Part shown: piece by piece, positions 20,220 to 32,620 of the stretch
How positions within the stretch are numbered: the first letter of the stretch is position 1
How the letters are laid out: each line of letters opens with the position of its first letter
Assembly (NCBI RefSeq): GCF_004324755.1
Contig: NZ_SDMQ01000001.1
Span: forward strand, 124,001-188,000
DNA: 64,000 nt
Reading direction: 5' to 3'
Source: Propioniciclava sinopodophylli
Lineage (GTDB): Bacteria; Actinomycetota; Actinomycetes; Propionibacteriales; Propionibacteriaceae
Notes under the pieces: generated by a model
Told to the model about the DNA's origin: nothing
Seen by the model: the letters and a program-made list of their open reading frames with translations, nothing else
Database searches by the model: none
Made by a program: the position numbers and the translations under genes

Positions 20220-20253
20220 GGGCCGCACACACCTTGGTTCCCGGGAGGCCTGC

Positions 20254-21297
20254 GTGAGCATCGGACGGTTGCCGGACGAGATCGTCCAGCTCGCCCCGGG
20301 CACGCCCCTGCGGGACGGCTTGGACCGCATCGTGAGCGGCCACACCGGCGCGCTGGTCGTGCTGGGTACCAACCCGGCGCTGGCGGCGATCTCCACCGGC
20401 GGGTTCCCCCTCGACATCCGCTTCAACGCCACCCGCCTACGCGAGCTCGCGAAGATGGACGGGGCGATCGTGCTCAGCACCGACCTGACCCGCATCGTGG
20501 CGGCCGCCGTGCACCTCTCCCCCGCGGCGGACGTGCCGACGTCGGAGACGGGGACCCGGCACCGGACGGCCGAGCGAGTCGCCAAGCAGGTGGGCCTCCC
20601 GGTGGTCACCGTTTCGGCCTCCATGGACACCATCTCGCTGTTCGCCGGTGCCGGGCGCCAGATCGTGCCCCGACCCGACCAGTTGCTCGACCGCGCCGGC
20701 CAGGCGCTGGCGGCGATCCAGGGCACCCGGCAGCGGCTCAACGACTCCCTCGACCGGCTCACCACCCTCGAGGTGCACGACAGCGTCACCCTGCGCGACC
20801 TCGCGCACGTCGCCCAGCGCTTCGAGATGGTCAACCGCCTGGCCGACGAGGCCACGACCTACATCAGCGCGATGGGCGGGGACGGCCGCTTGGCCGCGCT
20901 CCAGTTGCACGACCTGGTCGACGACCTCACGCCACTGTCGTCGCTGCTGCAGCGCGACTACGTCACGGAGGGCGCCGAGGCCATGCCGTTCGCCACGCTG
21001 GCACGCCTGGATGACCACGAGCTGTTCGACATCGTGCTGGTGGCGCGCTCGCTGGGTTTCGGCGGCGACCTCCACCTGGACTCCCCCATCCACCCCCGCG
21101 GGTTCCGCCAGCTGGCGGCCATCCCGCGGCTTCCCCCGGGCGTCCGGGGCCAGCTCGTGGCCCACTTCGGCGACCTCGGCGCCCTGTACGGGGCCTCGAC
21201 CGGCGAGCTGCTGGCCGTTGAGGGCGTCACCCCCGAGATCGCCCACACGGTCCGCGACGGGCTGACCCACATCGCCGAGCGCGCCCTCACCAACTAG
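20254..21297 (+). CDS. disA: DNA integrity scanning diadenylate cyclase
   Basis: Makes cyclic di-AMP from ATP and senses branched DNA. It has 347 residues. The DAC catalytic motifs are intact: DGA at residues 69-71 and RHR at 102-104. The C-terminal part carries the helix-hairpin-helix DNA-binding region (LLAVEGVTPEIAHTVRDG). The GTG start at 20254 has GGGAGG seven bases upstream. The TAG stop directly abuts the ATG of the next gene. Confidence 0.94.
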   Translation: MSIGRLPDEIVQLAPGTPLRDGLDRIVSGHTGALVVLGTNPALAAISTGGFPLDIRFNATRLRELAKMDGAIVLSTDLTRIVAAAVHLSPAADVPTSETGTRHRTAERVAKQVGLPVVTVSASMDTISLFAGAGRQIVPRPDQLLDRAGQALAAIQGTRQRLNDSLDRLTTLEVHDSVTLRDLAHVAQRFEMVNRLADEATTYISAMGGDGRLAALQLHDLVDDLTPLSSLLQRDYVTEGAEAMPFATLARLDDHELFDIVLVARSLGFGGDLHLDSPIHPRGFRQLAAIPRLPPGVRGQLVAHFGDLGALYGASTGELLAVEGVTPEIAHTVRDGLTHIAERALTN

Positions 21298-22167
21298 ATG
21301 GACCGCCCCGCCCTCGTCGCCCGCGTGGCGGCCTGGTATGCCGCGCACGCGCGGCCCCTGCCGTGGCGAGCCCCCGATTGCACGCCCTGGGGCGTCATGG
21401 TCAGCGAGTTCATGCTGCAGCAGACGCCGGTGGTGCGCGTCCTCCCCGCCTGGGAGGCGTGGCTGTCCCGCTGGCCCACCCCCGCCGCGCTGGCTGCGGA
21501 GGAGCCCGGCGAGGCCGTCCGCGCATGGGGACGCCTCGGCTACCCGCGACGCGCGCAGCGCCTGCACGCGGCTGCCATCGCCATCCGCGACGAGCACGGC
21601 GGCGCGGTGCCCGCCGACCTCGAGGCGCTGCGCTCCCTCCCCGGCGTCGGCGAGTACACCGCCGCGGCCATAGCGTCCTTCGCCCACGGGCGGCGCCACG
21701 TCGTGCTCGACACCAACGTCCGCCGCGTCCTGTCCCGGCTGGAGGGCGGCCAGCAGTACCCGCCCGCCACCCTCACCCGCGGCGAGCGCGAGCGGGCCGC
21801 CGCCTGGCTGCCCGAGTCGGACGCCGACGCCACCGCGTGGGCCGCGTCCTCGATGGAGCTCGGCGCCCTGATCTGCACCGCCGACGCCCCGCGTTGCGAC
21901 GCGTGCCCGGTCCAGGAGGCCTGCGTCTGGCTGGTCGCCGGGCGTCCTGCGTGGGACGGGCCGCCGAGGGTCGGGCAGGCCTACGCCGGCACCGACCGCC
22001 AGTGCCGCGGCGTCCTGCTCGGCGCGCTGCGCACCGCGGACGCCGCCTCCGACGACACCCTGCTGGCGCTGTGGACCTCCGATCCCGCCCAGGCACGGCG
22101 GGCGCTCGCGTCGCTGCTGGCCGACGGGCTGGTGCGCCGGCGTCCGGACGGGTCGGTGACCCTGTAG
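21298..22167 (+). CDS. mutY: A/G-specific adenine DNA glycosylase
   Basis: Removes adenine mispaired with 8-oxoguanine. It has 289 residues. SEFMLQQT and LPGVGEYTAAAI (helix-hairpin-helix), then the catalytic aspartate region VLDTNVRR, and an iron-sulfur cluster loop C-x6-C-x2-C-x5-C (CTADAPRC, DAC, PVQEAC). It lacks the long MutT-like C-terminal domain of Escherichia coli MutY, as is common in actinobacterial members. No gap separates it from disA. Confidence 0.93.
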   Translation: MDRPALVARVAAWYAAHARPLPWRAPDCTPWGVMVSEFMLQQTPVVRVLPAWEAWLSRWPTPAALAAEEPGEAVRAWGRLGYPRRAQRLHAAAIAIRDEHGGAVPADLEALRSLPGVGEYTAAAIASFAHGRRHVVLDTNVRRVLSRLEGGQQYPPATLTRGERERAAAWLPESDADATAWAASSMELGALICTADAPRCDACPVQEACVWLVAGRPAWDGPPRVGQAYAGTDRQCRGVLLGALRTADAASDDTLLALWTSDPAQARRALASLLADGLVRRRPDGSVTL

Positions 22168-22224
22168 GGGCCTCCACAGGCTCAGCCGCCTGCTGTCGTT
22201 CCGCCCCGCCTGGGGAACCAACGA

Positions 22225-22258
22225 CGAAGCCCCCAGCCCTGATGGGCTGGGGGCTTCG
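22225..22258. terminator. Bidirectional terminator between mutY and clpC
   Basis: A perfect 15-base stem (22225-22239 with 22244-22258) around a TGAT loop, flanked by GC-poorer bases. It serves both convergent genes, ending 12 bases before the clpC stop. Confidence 0.85.
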
Positions 22259-22270
22259 CACGTCGGGAAC

Positions 22271-24778
<2,508 letters not shown>

Positions 24779-24840
24779 GAGCTCTCCTTGATCTCCGGCC
24801 TCCAGCCGGATCGCCCGCTGGACGCGGGCCTTGTTGCGTC

Positions 24841-24846
24841 AGTCTA
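24841..24846 (-). promoter_or_regulatory. TAGACT, possible housekeeping -10 of clpC
   Basis: TAGACT (24846-24841) partly follows the SigR-type GTT element. No good -35 is visible at the right distance, so this is only a candidate second promoter. Confidence 0.4.
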
Positions 24847-24849
24847 GTC

Positions 24850-24875
24850 AACGCGTCCGGACCGACACTTGTTCC
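24850..24875 (-). promoter_or_regulatory. SigR/SigH-type promoter of clpC (GGAAC-N18-GTT)
   Basis: On the minus strand GGAAC (24875-24871), exactly 18 bases, then GTT (24852-24850). This is the known thiol-stress ECF sigma pattern. Clp genes are established members of SigR/SigH regulons in Streptomyces and mycobacteria, so induction by disulfide or heat stress is likely. Confidence 0.7.
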
Positions 24876-24895
24876 GTGTTCGCCCTCGGCATAGC

Positions 24896-24929
24896 GGACG
24901 CCCCGGGTGCGGTTGCACCCGGGGCGTCC
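24896..24929 (-). terminator. Terminator after lsr2
   Basis: A perfect 15-base stem (24896-24910 with 24915-24929) and four-base loop, 21 bases beyond the lsr2 stop. It has no T-run, as is usual in these genomes, and separates lsr2 from the clpC promoter. Confidence 0.75.
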
Positions 24930-24950
24930 TCGACCGGTCCAGGAACCCGA

Positions 24951-25301
24951 TCAGCTGTGGGCGGCCTCGTAGGCGGCGCGGACCTCGTCGCGGACGCGGC
25001 CACGGTCGGAGACCTCCATGCCCTGGGCGCGCGCCCACTCGCGGATGTCGTTGGCCGAGCCGGCCCCCGAACGAGTACGACGGCCCGCGGAGGCGGCGGG
25101 ACGCCCCGCCTGCTTGCGGCCGGCGACGCGACGCGCGGAGGCGACCCAGGTGGCCAGGCCGTCACGCAGCTTGGCGGCGTTGTCGGCGGTCAGGTCGATC
25201 TCGTAGCTGACGCCGTCGAGCGAGAAGGTGACGGTCTCGTCGGCCGGCGTACCGTCGCCCAGGAGGTCGTCGGTGAGTTCGATGCGGACACGCTGTGCCA
25301 T
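24951..25301 (-). CDS. lsr2: Nucleoid-associated xenogeneic silencer Lsr2
   Basis: H-NS-like protein that coats and silences AT-rich DNA. It has 116 residues. The N-terminal oligomerisation domain begins MAQRVRIELTDD; a basic linker rich in Arg, Ala and Gly follows; the C-terminal DNA-binding domain has NDIREWARAQG and the RGR AT-hook-like motif in SDRGRVRDEV. The ATG at 25301 is preferred to one two codons earlier because AAGGA lies six bases upstream of it. Located next to clpC as in mycobacteria. Confidence 0.94.
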   Translation of the reverse strand: MAQRVRIELTDDLLGDGTPADETVTFSLDGVSYEIDLTADNAAKLRDGLATWVASARRVAGRKQAGRPAASAGRRTRSGAGSANDIREWARAQGMEVSDRGRVRDEVRAAYEAAHS

Positions 25302-25372
25302 GCACATTCCTTTCGAAGAATTGACTGGCCCGGCGGGAAGCCCAAACGCATCCGCCCGTGGCCGGACCAAAT

Positions 25373-25378
25373 GTATAC
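25373..25378 (-). promoter_or_regulatory. Possible -10 (TATACA) of lsr2
   Basis: TATACA on the minus strand about 72 bases before the lsr2 ATG, in a local AT-richer patch. TTGATC lies upstream at a short 14-base spacing, so the -35 is doubtful. Confidence 0.4.
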
Positions 25379-25406
25379 CCGGGTGGCGCCCCGATCAATC
25401 CGCAAA

Positions 25407-25412
25407 TAGGAT
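25407..25412 (+). promoter_or_regulatory. -10 box TAGGAT for the NuoD-like gene
   Basis: TAGGAT, six bases before the GTG at 25419; the ATG two codons later would leave a 12-base gap. Confidence 0.55.
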
Positions 25413-25418
25413 TCACGG

Positions 25419-26549
25419 GTGCCCATGACCGAATCTGTCGTCCGTATCGGCGGCATTCCCGACCCCCATTTCGGCGGGGAGTTGATCGACCTGGGCCCGA
25501 CGCATCCGGGTTCGGCAGGCATCCTCGACGTCCGCATTTCGACGACCGGCGTCGCCATCGCCTCGGCCGATCCGCACCCGGGTTCCCTCCATCGCGGGGT
25601 GGAGATGATCCTCACCGCCCGCGACTACCGGCAGGCCCTCAGCCTCGCCAACCGCCACGACTGGCAGGCGCCGTTCTTCGGCGAGTGGGCCCTGGCCCGC
25701 CTCGTCGAGGACGCGCTCGGCATCGAGGCCCCCGCCCGCGCCCGCTGGCTGCGCGCGGTCGGCGCCGAACACAGCCGCATCGCCTCGCACCTCGCGTACC
25801 TGTCCTTCGTCGGGCACCGGCTGGGCGACGCGTCCCTCGGCACCGACGGCGTCCGCGAGGCGCTGCGAGGGCAGACCGCCGCCTGGACCGGCAACCGGGT
25901 TCACCCCATGGTCGTCCGGCTCGGCGGCGTGGCCGCCGACCTGCCCGCGGGGTGGGCGGACGCCGAGCGCGGGGTGGTGGCGCGGGCGTCCGAGCTGGCT
26001 GAGCGGATCGGCACGGCGGTCGCCGCCGGGTTCGGGGCGGGGGTCGCCCCCGTGTCCGCGGCGGTGGTGGACGCACACGGCCTCGCCGGGGCCGTGGCGC
26101 GGGCGTCCGGCGTGGCGACCGACCTGCGGCGCGCCGGCAGCCTGCACGAGGAGCCGTGGGCAGGCCTGGCCGACCTGCTCGCCGTGGACGCCGCGGCCAC
26201 CGGCGACGCGCAGGCCCGGTTCGCGCACCTGGCCGCCGAGGTGGTCGCGTCCGCGGCGATGCTCGGGCGGCTGCTGGACGCCCTCCCCGACGGACCGCTG
26301 GTCGCCCACCTGCCGAAGGTGGTGAAGCTGCCCGACGGTGACTGGCTCGCCGCCGTCGAGGCGCCGCTCGGACGCGCCGGGATGGTCGTCACCTCCCGCG
26401 GGGAGAAGACGCCGTGGCGGCTACGGTTGCGGACTCCCTCGTTCGCCAACGTGTCCGCGTGGCCGGCGGTGCTGCCCGGCACCGACCGAGCCGACCTCGA
26501 CGTGGCCATCGCGTCCCTGCCGTGGGTGGCGGGCGACCTGGACAAGTAG
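25419..26549 (+). CDS. Orphan NuoD-like protein (NiFe-hydrogenase large subunit family)
   Basis: A 376-residue homologue of the 49-kDa subunit of respiratory complex I. GPTHPGSAGILDVRIS corresponds to the GPQHPATHGVLR block, PGSLHRGVEM to the HRG-E-K block, and later SRIASHLAYL and NRVHPMVVRLGGV to the core that holds the quinone site. Nickel-binding cysteines of true hydrogenases are absent, as in NuoD. No other nuo gene is near; neighbours are lsr2 and a coiled-coil protein. It may work in a separate complex or have a non-respiratory role; function not established. Confidence 0.75.
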   Translation: MPMTESVVRIGGIPDPHFGGELIDLGPTHPGSAGILDVRISTTGVAIASADPHPGSLHRGVEMILTARDYRQALSLANRHDWQAPFFGEWALARLVEDALGIEAPARARWLRAVGAEHSRIASHLAYLSFVGHRLGDASLGTDGVREALRGQTAAWTGNRVHPMVVRLGGVAADLPAGWADAERGVVARASELAERIGTAVAAGFGAGVAPVSAAVVDAHGLAGAVARASGVATDLRRAGSLHEEPWAGLADLLAVDAAATGDAQARFAHLAAEVVASAAMLGRLLDALPDGPLVAHLPKVVKLPDGDWLAAVEAPLGRAGMVVTSRGEKTPWRLRLRTPSFANVSAWPAVLPGTDRADLDVAIASLPWVAGDLDK

Positions 26550-26573
26550 CCCTTCGACAGGCTCAGGGAACGG

Positions 26574-26604
26574 CGGAACCCCCGGCACCGGGCCGGGGGT
26601 TCCG
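26574..26604. terminator. Bidirectional terminator at 26.6 kb
   Basis: A 13-base stem (26574-26586 with 26592-26604) between the convergent NuoD-like and coiled-coil genes. Just before it (26550-26570) is CTTCGACAGGCTCAGGG, a short sequence often scattered between genes in actinobacteria. Confidence 0.8.
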
Positions 26605-26615
26605 CGATGTTCGGG

Positions 26616-27275
26616 TCAGTTGGCGTGACGCGCCTGGACCTCGGCGACGAACGGCTGCGCGAGGCGCTGCAGGTCGAGGTCGACCACGGTGGGGGCCTCG
26701 AGGGCGTCCCACGCGCCGGTGCCGTCGGTGGCGCGGCGGCGCGGCAGCGCGAAGACCTCGGCGTCGCCCTCGCCGACCTCGGCGGTGGCGGCGGCCAGCT
26801 CGCTGCGCAGGCCGGTGTTCTCCATGCGCAGGGCCTCGTTGTCGCCGCGCAGGCGGGAGACCGTCTGCTGCGCCTCACCGAGGGCCACCTTGGTGTCGAC
26901 CAACACCTCCTTGGTGGAGTCGAGCTCGGTGCGAGCCTCGTCGAGGGCCCCTGCGATCGCCTGGACGCGGGCGTCCACGGTGGTGAGGACGCCGCGCTGG
27001 TTGGCGTGCAGCTGCCGGGTGCGCTCGCGCTCGGCGGCGCGGGCGGCGGCAGCCTCGGCCACTGCCTGGACGCGCCACTCGCGGAACTCCACGAGCGCGG
27101 CCCACGTGGCGAGGAAGCCGGCGACCAGGGCCACGACCACGGCCACCCAGTCGAGGAACGGGACCCACTGGCTGGCGACCATCAGGCCGAGGGACAGCAC
27201 GGTGCCCCCGATGAGCGAGGAGGCCAGCAGGATGCGGCGGCGGGTACGGGGCGCGGGGGAGGTCGAGGTCGTCAC
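26616..27275 (-). CDS. Membrane-anchored coiled-coil protein, function unknown
   Basis: A 219-residue protein with two membrane spans near the N-terminus (about residues 14-36 and 42-64) and a long Ala/Glu/Arg-rich coiled coil (about 68-170) that would lie in the cytoplasm, ending in a short non-coiled tail. The GTG start at 27275 lies six bases after TAGCCT. No conserved domain is recognised. It is placed downstream of the folate cluster on the same strand. Confidence 0.7.
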   Translation of the reverse strand: MTTSTSPAPRTRRRILLASSLIGGTVLSLGLMVASQWVPFLDWVAVVVALVAGFLATWAALVEFREWRVQAVAEAAAARAAERERTRQLHANQRGVLTTVDARVQAIAGALDEARTELDSTKEVLVDTKVALGEAQQTVSRLRGDNEALRMENTGLRSELAAATAEVGEGDAEVFALPRRRATDGTGAWDALEAPTVVDLDLQRLAQPFVAEVQARHAN

Positions 27276-27281
27276 CCCCTC

Positions 27282-27287
27282 AGGCTA
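27282..27287 (-). promoter_or_regulatory. -10 box TAGCCT for the coiled-coil gene
   Basis: TAGCCT, six bases before the GTG at 27275. Confidence 0.6.
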
Positions 27288-27299
27288 CCGGCCCGCGCC

Positions 27300-27809
27300 T
27301 CAAGATCCGGGGGTGCCGTGCGGGGTGTTGGGCGTTTCGTCGCCGGGCTCGTCCGGGTCGTCGGGCAGGCGGCAGACGGCCTCCAGCGCGCGTCCGGCCA
27401 GCACCCAGCCGACGCAGGCCAGCACGGCGAGTCCGGCATGCACGACGCGCACGACGGCCAGGGGTGCGGGAAGGGCGTCCGCCGCCGCCCACGCCAGCGC
27501 GGCGTACCCGCCGAACAGCAACGCGCCCCCGATCTGGGAGGTCTTGCCGAGCAGCAGTCTGGTGACGGCCTGCTGCGGGTCCAGCGAGGCCCGGTCACGG
27601 GCCAGCGTGCGCCGCGTGCGGCGGGCCAGCCAGGTGATGCCGCCGGCGATCAGGGCGATGGACGCCCACGACACCACCCCCGGGATGGGCAGCGAGCCGC
27701 TCTGGTCCTGCCACCAGGCCAGCGCCAGCCGGGTGACCACGAGGACGCCGGCGGCCGACCCCGCCACGTGCAGCGGCGGGGTCGGCCGGATGGTCGGGCC
27801 GTCGGTCAC
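27300..27809 (-). CDS. DUF3180 membrane protein
   Basis: A 169-residue protein with four predicted spans and a conserved run of hydrophobic helices around residues 15-35, 45-65, 90-110 and 115-140. DUF3180 genes typically follow folK in actinobacteria, as here. The GTG start at 27809 overlaps the folK stop (GTGA). Function unknown; a role linked to folate is suggested only by position. Confidence 0.75.
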   Translation of the reverse strand: MTDGPTIRPTPPLHVAGSAAGVLVVTRLALAWWQDQSGSLPIPGVVSWASIALIAGGITWLARRTRRTLARDRASLDPQQAVTRLLLGKTSQIGGALLFGGYAALAWAAADALPAPLAVVRVVHAGLAVLACVGWVLAGRALEAVCRLPDDPDEPGDETPNTPHGTPGS

Positions 27810-28360
27810 GGAAGGTGGATCGTCGCGCCCTCGACGCGCTCGACGCCCGAGGGGTCCACGTCGGCCAGCAGGTCGGCGACCGGGCCGACGCCCGAGAGCT
27901 CGGCCCCCGGGTCGGCCTCCAGCCACGGCACCAGCACGAAGGCGCGCTCGTGGGCGCGGGGGTGCGGGAGGGTCAGGTGCTCATCGGTGCGGCGCCGGTC
28001 GCCGAGCTGGATGAGGTCGATGTCGATGGTGCGCGGACCCCACCGCTCCTCGCGGACGCGACCCAGGTAGTACTCGATCGCCTGCACGCGCTCCAGCAGG
28101 ATCGACGAGGACATCATCGTCTCGGCGAGCACGACGATGTTGAGGAAGTCGGGCTGGTCGGTCTTTCCGACCGGGGCCGTCCGATACACCGAGGACACGT
28201 CGGTGACGATCACGTCCGGGGTGGACGCGATCGCGTCGACAGCCTGCTGCAGGGTCTCGAGCACCTCGCCTTGGTTGCCACCCAGCGAGAACACGACGCG
28301 GCGCAGCGGCTTCATGCCGCTCAGGGTGTCGATGTCGAGGTCGATGACGGGATAGTTCAC
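27806..28360 (-). CDS. folK: 2-amino-4-hydroxy-6-hydroxymethyldihydropteridine diphosphokinase
   Basis: Pyrophosphorylates the pterin before joining to p-aminobenzoate. It has 184 residues. FSLGGNQGE is the N-terminal strand-loop, VYRTAPVG the pterin loop, and WGPRTIDIDLI the signature. About 18 extra residues precede the usual start; the GTG at 28360 is used because GAGGAGG lies five bases upstream and the overlap with folB is the standard four bases. Confidence 0.92.
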   Translation of the reverse strand: MNYPVIDLDIDTLSGMKPLRRVVFSLGGNQGEVLETLQQAVDAIASTPDVIVTDVSSVYRTAPVGKTDQPDFLNIVVLAETMMSSSILLERVQAIEYYLGRVREERWGPRTIDIDLIQLGDRRRTDEHLTLPHPRAHERAFVLVPWLEADPGAELSGVGPVADLLADVDPSGVERVEGATIHLP

Positions 28361-28722
28361 GGTTTCCTCCTCGTGCACGTGACCGTGACGTCCCCGAACG
28401 GGACGGCAATCGGCGCGCTCGGCTTGTGGACGGTGACGGTGGCCCGCTCGACGAGCGGGTCGGCCAGGCAGGTCTGGGCGAGGCGTCCGGCCAGGGTCTC
28501 GATCAGGTCGACCGGGTCGCGCTCCACGTCCGCCACCAGGGCGTCCGCGAGGCCACCGTAGTCGACGGTGGTGGCCAGGTCGTCGACCAGGGCCGGACGC
28601 CGGACGTCCAACTCGGCGTCCACGACGAACTCCTGTCCCTCGCGCCGCTCGAAGTCGAACACGCCGTGGAAGCCGGTGGCCCGCACGCCCGTCAGGCGGA
28701 TCGTCACCAGGTGGTCGTCCAT
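28357..28722 (-). CDS. folB: Dihydroneopterin aldolase
   Basis: Cleaves dihydroneopterin in folate synthesis. It has 121 residues, typical length. GFHGVFDFERREGQEF is the family signature, and the C-terminal VTVHKPSAPI strand carries the conserved lysine. The ATG at 28722 overlaps the folP stop (TGATG); a GTG one codon earlier is also possible. Confidence 0.92.
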   Translation of the reverse strand: MDDHLVTIRLTGVRATGFHGVFDFERREGQEFVVDAELDVRRPALVDDLATTVDYGGLADALVADVERDPVDLIETLAGRLAQTCLADPLVERATVTVHKPSAPIAVPFGDVTVTCTRRKP

Positions 28723-29528
28723 CACTGTCCCATCCGTTCGGCGACGGCGATCGCGTCGCGCGTGGCGCGCACGTCATGTACCCGGACGCCCCACACGCCG
28801 CGCGCGGCGAAGTAGCCCGACAGCCACGCCGTCGCGACGTCGCGCTCGCGCGGGGGCCGCGGCGACTCGGGCGTGCCCAGCAGGCTGCCGAGGAAGCGCT
28901 TGCGGCTCACGGCCAGCAGGAGCGGAAAGCCGAGGGCGTCCAGAGCCTCCCACCGGCGCAGGATCGCCCAGTTGTGTTCGGCGTTCTTCGCGAACCCGAT
29001 GCCCGGGTCGAGGACGAGCTTGTCGGCCTCGATGCCGGCGGCGAGCGCTGCGGCCCTGCAGGCGGCGAGCTCGCGGGCGACGTCGGCCACGACGTCGTCG
29101 TAGACGGCCCTCTCGCCCATCTCCCGGGAGTGCCCGCGCCAGTGCATGGCGATGTACGAACCGCCCAGCCGCGCGACCGTGCCGAGCATCTCCGGGTCGG
29201 CGAGGCCGCCGGAGACGTCGTTGATCCACGTGGCGCCGGCCTCCAGCGACGTTGCGGCGACCGCGGCGCGGGTGGTGTCGACGGAAACCTTGACGCCGGC
29301 GTCCGCCAGCGCGCGGACGACGGGGACGACGCGGGCGAGCTCGGTCGCCTCGTCGACGCGGTCCGAGTCGGGGCGGGTGGACTCCCCGCCGACGTCGACG
29401 ACGTCGGCGCCGTCGGCCACCAGCGCCAGGCCGTGCGCCACGGCGGCGTCCGTGTCGGCCCACGAGCCGCCGTCGGAGAACGAGTCGGGCGTGACGTTCA
29501 GGACGCCCATGATCAGCGTGCGCGCCAT
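28722..29528 (-). CDS. folP: Dihydropteroate synthase
   Basis: Joins the pterin diphosphate to p-aminobenzoate; the sulfonamide target. It has 268 residues. MGVLNVTPDSFSDGG is signature 1, VDVGGESTRPD signature 2, and INDVSGG, PGIGFAKN and SRKRF follow. Stop and start overlap with folB. All substrate-site residues visible in these motifs are intact. Confidence 0.95.
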   Translation of the reverse strand: MARTLIMGVLNVTPDSFSDGGSWADTDAAVAHGLALVADGADVVDVGGESTRPDSDRVDEATELARVVPVVRALADAGVKVSVDTTRAAVAATSLEAGATWINDVSGGLADPEMLGTVARLGGSYIAMHWRGHSREMGERAVYDDVVADVARELAACRAAALAAGIEADKLVLDPGIGFAKNAEHNWAILRRWEALDALGFPLLLAVSRKRFLGSLLGTPESPRPPRERDVATAWLSGYFAARGVWGVRVHDVRATRDAIAVAERMGQ

Positions 29529-29536
29529 CGGGAACC

Positions 29537-30100
29537 TCAGCCGATGATGAGGCCCATGGCCTCGGCGCGGGTGGCCGCGTTGCGGAGCGCGCCACGCACC
29601 GCGGACGTGACGGTACTGCTGCCGGGCTTGCGGACGCCCCGCATCGTCATGCACTGGTGCTCGGCCTCGACGACCACCATGACGCCCTGGGGCTGCAGGT
29701 GGTGCACGAGGGCGTCGGCGATCTGGCCGGTGAGGCGCTCCTGCACCTGCGGACGCCGGGCGAACACGTCGACGAGGCGTGCCAGCTTGGACAGTCCGGT
29801 GATCTTGCCGTCGCGGCTGGGGATGTAGGCCACGTGGGCGACCCCGTGGAACGGCAACAGGTGGTGCTCGCACGTGGACCAGAGCTCGATGTCCTTCACG
29901 AGCACCATCTCCTCGTGCTCGATATCGAACGTCACGCCGAGCGGGTCGCCGGGGTCCTGGTCGAGGCCGGAGAACATCTCGGCGTACGCGCGCGCCACCC
30001 GCTCGGGTGTGCCGACGAGGCCGTCGCGGTCCGGGTCCTCCCCGATGGCGCTGAGGATCTCGCGGACCGCCGCGGCGACCCGCTCCTGGTCGACCGCCAT
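29537..30100 (-). CDS. folE: GTP cyclohydrolase I
   Basis: First committed step of tetrahydrofolate synthesis from GTP. It has 187 residues. Zinc ligands are the cysteine and histidine of [10 protein letters not shown] and the second cysteine in [11 protein letters not shown]; the signature [13 protein letters not shown] lies between. The ATG at 30100 is one base after the ftsH stop, so FolE is translationally linked to FtsH. Confidence 0.95.
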   Translation of the reverse strand: MAVDQERVAAAVREILSAIGEDPDRDGLVGTPERVARAYAEMFSGLDQDPGDPLGVTFDIEHEEMVLVKDIELWSTCEHHLLPFHGVAHVAYIPSRDGKITGLSKLARLVDVFARRPQVQERLTGQIADALVHHLQPQGVMVVVEAEHQCMTMRGVRKPGSSTVTSAVRGALRNAATRAEAMGLIIG

Positions 30101-30101
30101 G

Positions 30102-32315
<2,214 letters not shown>

Positions 32316-32372
32316 TCCACTCCCTGTCTGGGGCGAGTTGGGTCGCGATTGAGCCTACCGGACCACCCCAAC

Positions 32373-32551
32373 GCCGAGGGCTTGGGTTCAGTCCGCCGAG
32401 GGCTTGCCCCTGCGAGCCGTGAGGTCGCTGAGGTGTGAGCGGAGCGAGCCTCGAAGTGCCGAAGGCAAGCCCTCGGCGCCCTGGAGGCAAGCCCTCGGCG
32501 CCCTGGAGGCAAGCCCTCGGCGCCCTGGAGGCAAGCCCTCGGCGCCCTGGC
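32373..32551. repeat. Six-copy 12-base core at 22-base spacing in two opposed blocks
   Basis: The 305-base gap 32316-32620 holds no gene but contains GCCGAGGGCTTG at 32373 and 32395, and its complement CAAGCCCTCGGC at 32466, 32488, 32510 and 32532. Spacing is 22 bases in both blocks. The last four form near-perfect tandem copies of a 22-base unit (32464-32551). The blocks are inverted relative to each other around a 59-base centre, so a long hairpin could form, or a protein could bind one DNA face at two-turn intervals. No spacer diversity, so not CRISPR. Confidence 0.85.
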
Positions 32552-32620
32552 CGGAGGGTCCAATTCGGATACAGCGAGGGCATCGACCCTTCCCGCGCCC
32601 GGGGGCGGCGGGTGGCCCGG

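Noticed and set aside
21298-22167. mutY as a truncated gene because it lacks the MutT-like C-terminal domain
   Set aside because: All catalytic and iron-sulfur residues are present and actinobacterial MutY proteins are commonly this short.
24876-24897. A ClgR-type operator (TTCGCC...) upstream of clpC
   Set aside because: Only about half of the palindrome agrees with the known ClgR consensus; the second half-site is poor.
26550-26570. CTTCGACAGGCTCAGGG as a mobile-element end
   Set aside because: Only one good copy in this window, with no inverted partner; a similar stretch at 22.17 kb diverges after a few bases.
32464-32551. The 22-base tandem repeats as a CRISPR array
   Set aside because: Units are contiguous with no unique spacers and no cas genes are near.
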